A stretch of DNA of 54,886 nt from Sphingomonas sp. (GTDB lineage Bacteria > Pseudomonadota > Alphaproteobacteria > Sphingomonadales > Sphingomonadaceae), in the NCBI GenBank assembly GCA_017418975.1, contig JAFOMG010000025.1, forward strand, positions 1 to 54,886, read 5' to 3'. A program made the translations under genes and the position numbers. A model generated the notes under the pieces. The model ran no database searches. It was given only the letters and a program-made list of their open reading frames with translations, and had not been told where the DNA came from. Of the stretch, positions 33,392 to 41,195 are shown in pieces (positions within the stretch are counted from its first letter, which is position 1; the number at the start of each line of letters is the position of its first letter).

Positions 33392-34072
33392 TCACTCCAT
33401 GCGCTTTACGAAGCACTCCTTCAGCGCCTTCTCCTGCTTCTTCGCTGGCAGCGTTGCAGCCTCAGTCTTGCACTTGCCGAGAGGCGTGTTCGCCTCTGCC
33501 GCCGCCATCGCAGCGCTGGCGTCATAGGAAGGCGCCACGCTGCCGCTGTCCGTGAATGGAACATTCTGGGCGATTTGCGCCATCAGTTCACGACCCACTG
33601 GCACTCGGGCCCGCTTACCCGTGATGAACCCGGCAAAGACACCAATTGCGATGACGCCGACACCAGTCGCAACGGTGTTGCCCTCTCCCTCCTGACGAAA
33701 ATTGCCGGTGACCGGGATTTTCTGGCCATTGAGTTCAACATACCGCAGCGCGAATTCCAGCTTACCGGACTTGCCGAAGGCCCCCTTTCCGGTCCGCCAG
33801 GTGATCTCTGCTATTGCAGGAGTGCCGCGCGGAATGACGGTCGAGTCAACGACCTTCACATCGTTCAGCACCGTCAGTTTGAAGGTATCCCCTTCCTTGT
33901 GCGTACTGCTGTTCACCTCTTCGGCAACCGCTAATGTGACCGGCGTTCCAGCATTCAGGGTCAGCCCGGCCACCTGTGATGCAGTTGCCTCGATTGGAAA
34001 CGCTGCCGGCTGCGCAGACAAAGGCGCACCAATAAGCGCGGCGATAGCCGCGCCCGCGATATACTTGCTCAT
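33392..34072 (-). CDS. Secreted hypothetical protein (beta-rich, conserved in sphingomonads)
   Basis: A 226-residue exported protein. The signal peptide (KYIAGAAIAALIGAPLSAQ) is followed by a beta-rich domain with recurring motifs: LNAGTPVTLAVAEEVNSST, VIPRGTPAIAEITWRTGKG, FGKSGKLEFALRYVELNG and RQEGEGNTVATGVGV, which I recall from periplasmic proteins in this order. A Gly/Ala membrane-like stretch and a Cys-containing tail (GKCKTEAATL and LKECFVKRME) follow. GGGGGAA precedes the ATG. Function unknown. Confidence 0.72.
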   Translation of the reverse strand: MSKYIAGAAIAALIGAPLSAQPAAFPIEATASQVAGLTLNAGTPVTLAVAEEVNSSTHKEGDTFKLTVLNDVKVVDSTVIPRGTPAIAEITWRTGKGAFGKSGKLEFALRYVELNGQKIPVTGNFRQEGEGNTVATGVGVIAIGVFAGFITGKRARVPVGRELMAQIAQNVPFTDSGSVAPSYDASAAMAAAEANTPLGKCKTEAATLPAKKQEKALKECFVKRME

Positions 34073-34416
34073 GTATTCCCCCATTAGTCTCGGCGCTATC
34101 ACCGCGACTTTGCACGGGCTAATGGAGAAATTTCGGAGCCGCAACGATTCCTGATCGTACAAATCGCGGGACGGCAGGTTTCGAGGTCAGCGAGCGACAC
34201 CGTAGTAACAATTATTGGGCCGATAGCGGAATGGCGACTTTCGGATTGTGGGATGTGTAAGCGGACTTTCCGTGGTTGCGACCGCATCCCCTGCCCGCCA
34301 AATTATCCGTGCGGATCTGCCGCCGGTCCCACGCTTTGGCCGAACATGAGCGAGAACACCCTGAGCTAGCAACCATCGATGCTGTGGCGTAGTCTCGACG
34401 CGGGGAGATGCACGCC
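34073..34416. other. Divergent intergenic region
   Basis: No gene supported. It separates the minus-strand secreted-protein gene from the plus-strand SIR2-like cluster and should hold both promoters. It contains a degenerate copy of the first block of the island repeat (GAATGGCGACTTTCGGA, 34,229-34,245). Confidence 0.5.
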
Positions 34417-35307
34417 ATGGCGCTTACTGATGTTCTGCGAGATAATCGTGATAATCTGGCGCTAGTGATCGGTAACGGCATCCATCGCTACGGCCCGCAA
34501 CGGATGAACTCTTGGGATGACCTACTGCTCGATCTCGCGCATCGGCATGATGTCGACCTCGACAAGATACCGATCGGGGCGTCAGCGACCGAGATATTCG
34601 ACGTCATCGAGTTGCACGCGCGCGAGCGGAGCGGGGCACTTGCGACGGAGTTTTGCGAGTTGATGCGCGACTGGCGGCCGCTTGCGCACCACCGGCAGAT
34701 CGTGGACTGGTCCATCCGGCACGCAGTGCCGGTCCTCACCACGAATTTCGATCAGGTTCTGAGCGATGCCGCGGGCGCCGAGCTGATGCGACCTAAGGTC
34801 GAGGGGTTTACCGACTGGTATCCTTGGGACAGTCGGTACGCGCTCGAGCTATTCGAGAACCCCTGCGATGGATTCGGGATTTGGCACATCAATGGGATGG
34901 CGAACTATGCGCGCAGTATACGTCTCGGGCTGACTCATTATATGGGTTCGGTCCAACGCACGCGCGGCTGGCTGCATCGCGGGGACGATCGACTTTTCGA
35001 GGCGAAAGACCGCGAGCGCTGGGAAGGACGGCGCACGTGGGTGCATCTCATTTTCAACAAGCCGCTTCTGATCTTCGGCCTTGGACTTCGGGAGAATGAG
35101 GTCTTCCTGCGTTGGCTCCTCATCGAAAGAGCCCGCTACTTCGCTAAATTCCCTGATCGACAGAAGCGTGCCTGGTATGTCTACACCCACAATCCCGATG
35201 ACGTCACACAAAAGGGTCGGCACTTCTTTTTAGAAAACATCGGCATCCAGTGCGTCGCAGCGAACAGCTACGACGCGATTTACGCCAACCGCGTATGGCA
35301 AGCATGA
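34417..35307 (+). CDS. SIR2-like domain protein (first of two)
   Basis: A 296-residue protein with the SIR2-like NAD-binding layout: the Gly-rich start LALVIGNGIHRYG, the Asn motif VLTTNFDQVL, the His motif IWHINGM and the C-terminal Rossmann strand LLIFGLGLRENEVFLRWL. SIR2-like proteins in Thoeris, DSR, pAgo-SIR2 and Avs systems degrade NAD+ on infection. This one has no visible extra sensor domain. The ATG at 34,417 lies nine bases after GGGGAG; an in-frame ATG nine bases upstream is possible. It is upstream of a second SIR2 gene on the same strand. Confidence 0.8.
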   Translation: MALTDVLRDNRDNLALVIGNGIHRYGPQRMNSWDDLLLDLAHRHDVDLDKIPIGASATEIFDVIELHARERSGALATEFCELMRDWRPLAHHRQIVDWSIRHAVPVLTTNFDQVLSDAAGAELMRPKVEGFTDWYPWDSRYALELFENPCDGFGIWHINGMANYARSIRLGLTHYMGSVQRTRGWLHRGDDRLFEAKDRERWEGRRTWVHLIFNKPLLIFGLGLRENEVFLRWLLIERARYFAKFPDRQKRAWYVYTHNPDDVTQKGRHFFLENIGIQCVAANSYDAIYANRVWQA

Positions 35308-35316
35308 CCGGCGCTT

Positions 35317-35623
35317 GTGTCGCCTGTGGGTTCAGAAGGCCAGCGCGTTGACGCGACCACAATCTTCTATCTCAACACCCAGGACCTATTGCGTCTCGGC
35401 AATGTCCTGCGCGGCAAGGGCGCCTCTGTGCATCGGCCAGAAGGTCGCCGCATGGTTCGAGGTCGCCGTCATCGAAGACCCGGCTTTGCTGTCCCCCGAT
35501 CATGTCTATCGCAATCGCATCGACCAGTTGATCGGCCGGCTGGCGGCGGTTGGTGTCGCTGACGCGCACGACTTAGAACGGCGAATCGAAACCGTCGCGA
35601 CGGCAACGGCATCGACACGCTGA
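35317..35623 (+). pseudogene. Small ORF between the SIR2 genes, apparently frameshifted
   Basis: A GTG-started frame (DATTIFYLNTQDLLRLGNVL) looks coding up to about 35,440, after which a second frame does (WFEVAVIEDPALLSPDHVYR and IDQLIGRLAAVGVADAHDLE). Together they would make a protein of about 100 residues. The downstream frame ends TGATG, overlapping the second SIR2 start by one base, which argues that this 3' end is the natural one. A frameshift near 35,430-35,455 is implied, by mutation, sequence error or recoding. No family recognised. Confidence 0.5.
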
Positions 35624-37095
35624 TGAGCGATGAGGCCCTGCATGGCCCGGCGAACGACACTGGCGACATTGGCCTCTTTCTCGGCGCGGGCGCGTCCTAC
35701 GATCTCGGCATGCCGCTCGTCTGGGAGCTGACGCGCGAGATCAAGGCCTGGCTGACCGGCGACAAGCTGCGCGAGCTAAATGCGGGTTGGGCCCCTCAAG
35801 GAGGCGGCCATCCCGCGCACGTCATAGAGGATGTGGCCCATGTGTTGGAGAATCCCGATCTCCACTACGAACTGATTCTCGGCTATCTTGAGACGCAATT
35901 CCTCCGCCGCGGTCCAAACGCGGCCGACTATCACAGCCTTTATTCGTGGCTGGTCTCACTCGTCTCGCATCTCCTCTACACGCGCCACATCCTCAACCGC
36001 CAGCTGATCGCGAAACAGCTGCCGCGATATGAGGGTATACGCGCTCTCGCAGAACTGCATCGGCCGCTGCGCATCTTCTCGCTCAACCACGATGTGCTGG
36101 TCGAGACGATCGCCGGGCAGTTCGGCATCCCGATCCATTGCGGCTTCAGCGCCGACACGATCAAGCTGCCGCGGCGCGATCCGACGGGACGCAAGATCGG
36201 CGAGATCGAGGCCGAGACCCTGTCGGCTGCGCTGTTAGCCGAGGGATTTCTGCCGTTCCCGAATCCGGGCGATTTCGGCATCCACCTGCTCAAGATCCAT
36301 GGCGCGCTCGATCAGTTCACATTCAATGACGGCAAGGATTTGCTGCGGCTGGTCGCGGCGCCGGGAGCGTCGGACACGCCGATCGATCTGTTACAGGCCG
36401 CCAACGAAGATCTCCTGTTTGTGCAGCCCGGGTCGCCCAACGGCCGGGTGAACACAATGAACGAGATCGCGTATGCCGATGAACAGGGCGTGATGCAGTT
36501 TCTTCGCCGAACTCTACTCGCCGGCGCCTACAAATTCGATCCCCGGCAAGCTCAGGTTTTGCCCCGTGGATTGCTCAAGGCGTTCGGAGAGCAGATAAAT
36601 TTCGTCTCGACACTCGTCTGCATCGGCTACGGTTTCGGCGACCAACACATCAACGCAATCATACGCAGGTGGTTGGAATTTTCCGCGAAGCGGCAGCTCC
36701 AGATCGTCAATCCAGGGATTGCCGAAACCCCCGACGGCTTCCGGCATCTGGTCAGGCAAGTTACGCTGATTGGGAGCGACGCGACGGACTATTTCGACGT
36801 GCAAGGCGGTATCGAGCGCAGCCCGGTTGAGCGCCTCGAGAAGAAATATTTCGCTGCCGCCCGCAAAGCCGGACGTGAGAGGGTCGGGGATGCCCTGCGC
36901 GCTGTTGAGGCCCGCAGCCGAGACGAGACCGGCCGTCAACTGGCCGCGAGAATCGCCGATCTTTCACGCAGCGGGGCTCTCGAGGGTATCGACGATCCGG
37001 GCTCCATCGCCCGACGGTTGACTGATGAGATATCGCCGACGTTGGAGAAACAATTGGAGGCGCTGCTGAACGAGCTTGAGAGCCGGGGGAATTGA
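35623..37095 (+). CDS. SIR2-like domain protein (second of two)
   Basis: A 490-residue protein with clearer SIR2 motifs than its neighbour: GLFLGAGASYDLGMPLVWEL (NAD phosphate loop, 17-36), IFSLNHDVLVE (Asn 155, Asp 157), LLKIHGALDQF (His 226) and CIGYGFGDQHINAII (334-347). The C-terminal 120 residues are charged and helical (AARKAGRERVGDALRAVEAR) and may be an oligomerisation or sensor region. The ATG overlaps the previous stop (TGATG). An NADase effector role is inferred from the fold and context. Confidence 0.85.
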   Translation: MSDEALHGPANDTGDIGLFLGAGASYDLGMPLVWELTREIKAWLTGDKLRELNAGWAPQGGGHPAHVIEDVAHVLENPDLHYELILGYLETQFLRRGPNAADYHSLYSWLVSLVSHLLYTRHILNRQLIAKQLPRYEGIRALAELHRPLRIFSLNHDVLVETIAGQFGIPIHCGFSADTIKLPRRDPTGRKIGEIEAETLSAALLAEGFLPFPNPGDFGIHLLKIHGALDQFTFNDGKDLLRLVAAPGASDTPIDLLQAANEDLLFVQPGSPNGRVNTMNEIAYADEQGVMQFLRRTLLAGAYKFDPRQAQVLPRGLLKAFGEQINFVSTLVCIGYGFGDQHINAIIRRWLEFSAKRQLQIVNPGIAETPDGFRHLVRQVTLIGSDATDYFDVQGGIERSPVERLEKKYFAAARKAGRERVGDALRAVEARSRDETGRQLAARIADLSRSGALEGIDDPGSIARRLTDEISPTLEKQLEALLNELESRGN

Positions 37096-37161
37096 GCCCG
37101 TCGACGCTGCGGGAGCGGCAGCCAGTACTAAGCCAGCCGTTGTAACACTGGGCGCCCGATC

Positions 37162-37217
37162 GAATGGTGGCTTTTGGGATCGACGATCGGCTTGACGAAC
37201 GACCGCCTTTGGGGCGC
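37162..37217. repeat. Two-part intergenic repeat, copy 2
   Basis: GAATGGTGGCTTTTGGGA and then GAACGACCGCCTTTGGGGCGC, with 27 bases from GCTTTT to GAACGA, matching copy 1 at 32,068. It lies between the convergent ends of the second SIR2 gene and the unknown gene, so it cannot be a promoter for either. Confidence 0.55.
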
Positions 37218-37231
37218 GAAGAAGACAAAAC

Positions 37232-38604
37232 TCAAAGTCCGAGCGTTCCCTTGATGTAGGCGGCGAGTGCCTCACCTCCGACGTCGAGCAATTTCTCCCC
37301 ACCCTTGCGCATAAGGTTGAACGCGAAGGTTTTGAGCTTGGCCTTCGCTGAAAGCTGGCGCTCGGTGGATGTCGAGGTGTCCTCAAGCTCGTAGATCGCC
37401 GCCCGTAGGTTCTGCGCCTGGTCGCCTCCCGCACTTTCGACCAACTCTATCATCCGAATAGCGCCGGGGGTCAGGTTAATGGTCCCAGAAACTTCCTGCG
37501 CGATGATGCCTTGTACTTGATTGAAGAATTGGGGACGAATGTTCACCGTCAGAGCGCTGCCGGATCGGATCGATGCGATCGGTCCCATTCCCAGCGACTG
37601 AATGACCGATTGTTCATCCGGTATGATCATGTCGATCACCGACTGGAGCGCTTCGATGTCGCGCGCGGGTAGCAGTTCGGCTAGCTCGTTCTCAAGTCGC
37701 TGGCGAATACGTAGCGTCACCGTTTGCCGTTCGTGTCGGATGTCGATGGCGAGCCGGCGCAACTGCTTTGTGTATCGGTCCACAACTTCGCCAGCTTGCC
37801 CCTTTTCGGCTCCCAATTCGACCAGCCGCCGCTCGGCGAGGTCGGGATCACGGACGCAGAGGTCCATCACCTCCGAGAAGCTCGCAATCTGGTTCGAGAC
37901 CTGCTCGGTCGTCACAGCATCGCCGCCAGAGAACTCGTAGATGGTGCCGGTTGCCGTTGTGTGGCTGGTCTGCTGGACTTGGACGTTGCCCGCCGCCGTT
38001 AGATAATCGCGGAAAAGGCCGAGGATCGTTTCAGTCTCGCGCGCGAATATGCGTCCCTTTGGCACGTAAAAGCGAAACAGCACATTTCGCTGCTGCTGAT
38101 CGACGAAATCGCCAGCCAGCACGTTTATCTCAACGTTGCGTTGGTAGGGTACGACGTGGATGTGATGCCGCTCTAGCAATTCGCTGACGAGGCGAGTGAC
38201 ATCGGCGCTGAGCGGCTTAAAATAGTCGTCACCGAACCAGTCATCGTGGTCGGAATCAGCAGCGGGAGCATCCTGCGCCTGTTCTGAGCGTGCTGCGTCC
38301 CAGAAGAAGCTTTCATGAACGAACAAGATGTGGGGATTCGCACCGATCCCCGCGAACATAGCCTCGCGCACCTCCGCATAGGCTGGTGAGATCATGCGCT
38401 CCATCGAACGTGTGTTTAGCTTCACGAGAACGCCGAGAAGCTGGCCGCTGCCCAAGATGTCGATGATGGTCTGCCAGTTAGGAGCTCCCGATTCGAGGCG
38501 CTTCTTCACGTAAGGGATGTCGGCGACCGCAAGCTGGCTCGCGGTCCCTCCACCATCCGAGTCGCCTAAAAAAGGAACTTCTTGCGGCCATCATCTTCGA
38601 ACAT
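37232..38604 (-). CDS. Unknown protein next to the SIR2 cluster, N-terminus in another frame
   Basis: The main frame gives 425 residues from GTG 38,509 (KKRLESGAPNWQTIIDILGS). The frame is coherent further upstream (VPFLGDSDGGGTASQLAVAD) without a start. An ATG at 38,604 opens another frame, MFEDDGRKKFLF, that stops at a run of six T (38,568-38,573 on this strand). One extra T would join the two into a protein of about 457 residues. The middle contains acidic segments (SDHDDWFGDDYFK) and a helical region (QLRRLAIDIRHERQTVTLRI). No domain recognised. It is convergent with the SIR2 genes. Confidence 0.6.
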
Positions 38605-39120
38605 GAGGCGACTATGGCGCGTCTAGCTGGCTGGGAACAGGCTTGCGAAGCAGCCAATTCCTAAAGTCCGCTTTCAGGCCGCGCCTTCGCGCCGCGGAAC
38701 GGCTGAAAATAGGGCGCATTGCCGACCTGCAGCTCACGCGAATTACTGCCTGGCAGCTCGTGGGCCGGAAACGGACTGACGGCTTTCGGGCAGGATCGTC
38801 GCAAAAGTGGACCGCCTATTGGCCTACCATATGTAAAAATCTGCAAGGAGGTCCCCTACACGATCAACGCACTCGATGGATGGGATGCGCATAATATGGT
38901 GGACTGCCATGCGTCACACTGCCCCACCGAGTAGGCATGGGGTCGAGCATGATGATCACGATTCGGCATTTTCGACCGATCCCAATACCCGTCCCCACTT
39001 GCACGCGCTTTAGTACTGAACGCCGCCAAGTATGTGAGATATCTGTACTTATTCCTATCTCCTACCTTTTACTTCCGTGGGCCGATGGTATCGAGCGTGA
39101 TCCAACGTGAATGACCGTGA
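38605..39120. other. Gene-poor right end of the island
   Basis: No supported gene. It holds a degenerate copy of the two-part repeat (38,666-38,717: GTCCGCTTTCAGG and GAACGGCTGAAAATAGGGCGC at the 27-base spacing) and a partial one near 38,774-38,825. The terminal 120 bases are AT-richer than the flanks. TCGACCGATCCCA (38,972-38,984) also occurs at the left end (15,389-15,401), possibly an integrase or excisionase site. Confidence 0.5.
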
Positions 39121-39136
39121 TCCACAACCATCCCTC
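39121..39136. other. attR, 16-bp core of the island (right direct repeat)
   Basis: Identical to 15,212-15,227. Downstream sequence continues radC in frame (GDPSPSRAD), upstream sequence is island DNA with no radC similarity. Confidence 0.88.
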
Positions 39137-39281
39137 GGGCGACCCCTCCCCCAGCCGCGCCGATATCGAGATCACCCGCCAGATCGCCGCCGCCGGCAAG
39201 GGGCTGGGCATCGCGGTGCACGACCATATCATCCTGGGGCGCGACGGGCATGCCTCGCTGCGGGGCCAGGGACTGATCTAG
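39121..39281 (+). pseudogene. radC: radC, 3' part
   Basis: Encodes HNHPSGDPSPSRADIEITRQ and the rest of the JAB domain to HASLRGQGLI and a stop. It supplies the acidic JAMM ligand and the C-terminus missing from the 5' part at 14,692. It has no start or ribosome site of its own. Confidence 0.92.
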
Positions 39282-39287
39282 GATCAT

Positions 39288-39689
39288 ATGAAAGAAGCAC
39301 GCGCCTATTGGTCCCAACTGTTCGACGTCGTGCACCCGCTACGCTGCTGGGTCCGGGTCGCCTGGCGAGAGGGCGACACGACACAGGACGGCGATTGGGG
39401 CCAACTCCTGACGATGCCGACGGATGGGTATCTGGAGGGATCGGATGGTCCTTGGCCGCTCCGCGATGTCGAATGGGTCGAGGTGTCGATGAGCTATTTC
39501 AAGGGCGGCATGGCGGGGCACCCGCTCCGGATTGTCGATGATCGGAAAGCCGAGCTACTCGCGGGCCTGGGCGCCACGGCCTTGAGATGGGAGCTGCGCG
39601 ACACCCTCTGGTCGGTGCGGAACATCTTCGAGGACGAGCGACCGGTACAGGTCGCCCGGATCGCGAACCCCTTCTTCGATCGACGCTAA
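39288..39689 (+). CDS. Hypothetical protein, 133 residues
   Basis: A soluble Trp-rich protein (VRVAWREGDTTQDGDWGQLL and LRWELRDTLWSVRNIFEDER). No family assigned. It begins seven bases after the radC stop, so in the uninterrupted chromosome it would be cotranscribed with radC. The island separates it from the radC promoter. Confidence 0.6.
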   Translation: MKEARAYWSQLFDVVHPLRCWVRVAWREGDTTQDGDWGQLLTMPTDGYLEGSDGPWPLRDVEWVEVSMSYFKGGMAGHPLRIVDDRKAELLAGLGATALRWELRDTLWSVRNIFEDERPVQVARIANPFFDRR

Positions 39690-39773
39690 GGGCAAGCCAA
39701 ACGGCCGCCGGAGGCAAGTCCGGCGACCGTTCGGGAATAAGCGCCATGCGTAGTTTGGCGCGACGAAAAGGGG

Positions 39774-40304
39774 TTAGCCCGGCTGTTTCGGGGTCAGGAA
39801 CACCGTGAGTTCCTGCTTGTTCACCGACGCACTCTTGTCGGTATCGGCGCTGGCGAAGGCCTGGGTCGACCAGCTGGCCGCCTCGGCGCTGCCGGGCTGG
39901 AAGCCGGGCTCCGATGCCTTGCGCAGATCGCCCATCCAGGCGGCGAATTCGGTGGCGTTCAGCTTGCCATCGGCGTCCTTGTCATAGCTGCCGAAGTCGC
40001 GGCCCACCGCCTGGGCGACCTGCTCCTGCGTCGCCGCCGGCTGGGCGGCCGGAGTCGCGGCAGGCGCGCTCGCCACCTCGGCGGGCTGAGTCGCAGGCTC
40101 GCTCGGGGCTGGGATAGCCTCGGCAGTGGTGGCCGGGGCGGCCTGGTCCTGCGCGGCGGGGGCAGCGTCGTCACTGGCCACCGGCGGCGTCGCCTGCTCG
40201 GGCGCTGGTGCGGCCTGCGCAGGCTTGTCCTGCACGGGAACCTCCTGCGCAACAGCAGGAATTGCGAAAAGCATAGATGTAGCAAGAAGCATCGGCTTCA
40301 GCAT
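39774..40304 (-). CDS. Secreted EF-hand protein with Ala/Pro-rich linker
   Basis: A 176-residue exported protein. A signal peptide (LLATSMLFAIPAVAQ) is followed by about 75 residues of low-complexity Ala/Pro/Glu, then two EF-hand loops: YDKDADGKLNATEF (complete) and ADTDKSASVNKQEL. It probably binds calcium in the periplasm or at the surface. EF-hand proteins with such spacers are common in sphingomonads. Confidence 0.85.
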   Translation of the reverse strand: MLKPMLLATSMLFAIPAVAQEVPVQDKPAQAAPAPEQATPPVASDDAAPAAQDQAAPATTAEAIPAPSEPATQPAEVASAPAATPAAQPAATQEQVAQAVGRDFGSYDKDADGKLNATEFAAWMGDLRKASEPGFQPGSAEAASWSTQAFASADTDKSASVNKQELTVFLTPKQPG

Positions 40305-40508
40305 AAGTTTATCTCCTATTCTATTCAGAATTTGTATTTACGTTCTAGCCTAATTATATTTTGGACAATCTTCTTATCAACCAACAATCTGGGGATGATG
40401 TTCCACATTTCGTCGGCATTAGCCTCAATACACCCCTGGACAAACTCAATTCATCGCATTTCATTTGCGCTGTGGCGCCGCGGCAACGGCTGCGGCAGGA
40501 TAGGCGAC

Positions 40509-41144
40509 ATGATCGACCGTCGGACGATGCTGCTCGGAATGACCGCCGGCCTTGCCGGCTGCCATGGCGCGTCTCAGGCATCGAGCACGGCCGACCGACT
40601 GCATCTTCCCGCGAGCACGCCAGCCGGCAAGCTGATCGCCGCCGCCCGTACCCAGCTGGGCGTCACGCGCCGCTACGACAGTGCCTATACCAGCCTGGCC
40701 TTCCCCGGCGGGGATGTGCCGCGCGAGAAGGGCGTGTGCACCGATGTGGTGATCCGCGCCTATCGCGATGCCTTCGGGATCGACCTTCAGGCGCTGGTCA
40801 ATGCCGATATGAAGCGCTCTTTCGCCGCCTACCCGCGCAAATGGGGTCTTTCCCGCCCCGATCCGAGCATCGACCATCGCCGCGTGCCCAATCTCGCCGT
40901 CTTCCTCACCCGCGCCGGCGCCCGCCTCCCGGTCCCGGCCGACGGCAAGGGCTGGCAGCCGGGCGACATCTTCACTTCCGCGCCCGCCAACGGGATGGGC
41001 GGCACCGCCACGCATATCGGCCTGGTCTCGGACCTGCCCGGCGCCCGCGCCCCACGGATCCTCCACAATATCGGCCGGGGCGCCCGCGAGGAGGATGCGC
41101 TGCTCGATTGGCCGATCACCGGCCGCTTTCGGTGGAAAGTCTAG
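40509..41144 (+). CDS. DUF1287 lipoprotein
   Basis: A 211-residue DUF1287 (YijF-like) protein. The N-terminal lipobox (GMTAGLAGC) predicts a lipoprotein with Cys as the mature first residue. The domain shows AAARTQLGVTRRYDSAY, PREKGVCTDVVIRAYRDAF (Cys-Thr-Asp, as in NlpC/P60-like folds), and a late His in THIGLVSD. DUF1287 is thought to be an amidase-like relative, but no substrate is established. Start at ATG 40,509 after GCAGGATAG. Confidence 0.85.
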   Translation: MIDRRTMLLGMTAGLAGCHGASQASSTADRLHLPASTPAGKLIAAARTQLGVTRRYDSAYTSLAFPGGDVPREKGVCTDVVIRAYRDAFGIDLQALVNADMKRSFAAYPRKWGLSRPDPSIDHRRVPNLAVFLTRAGARLPVPADGKGWQPGDIFTSAPANGMGGTATHIGLVSDLPGARAPRILHNIGRGAREEDALLDWPITGRFRWKV

Positions 41145-41195
41145 GGCACCCTTGCTAGGGGCGCCCCGACTCCCCCTTCCGGCGAAAGGCTTGCA

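Larger units (their letters stand above)
15212..39136. mobile_element. Integrative genomic island inserted in radC
   Basis: A 23.9-kb element bounded by 16-bp direct repeats in radC, with a tyrosine integrase 200 bases inside the left end. It carries an accessory gene set with many remnants, uneven base composition and defence-type families, and has no recognised conjugation, replication or phage structural genes. It is therefore probably mobilised only by excision/integration, with transfer by other means. Loss would restore radC exactly. Confidence 0.9.

Noticed and set aside
38643..38934. Short plus-strand open frames near the right end of the island
   Set aside because: They run through the degenerate intergenic repeat, lack ribosome sites and show no protein-like pattern.
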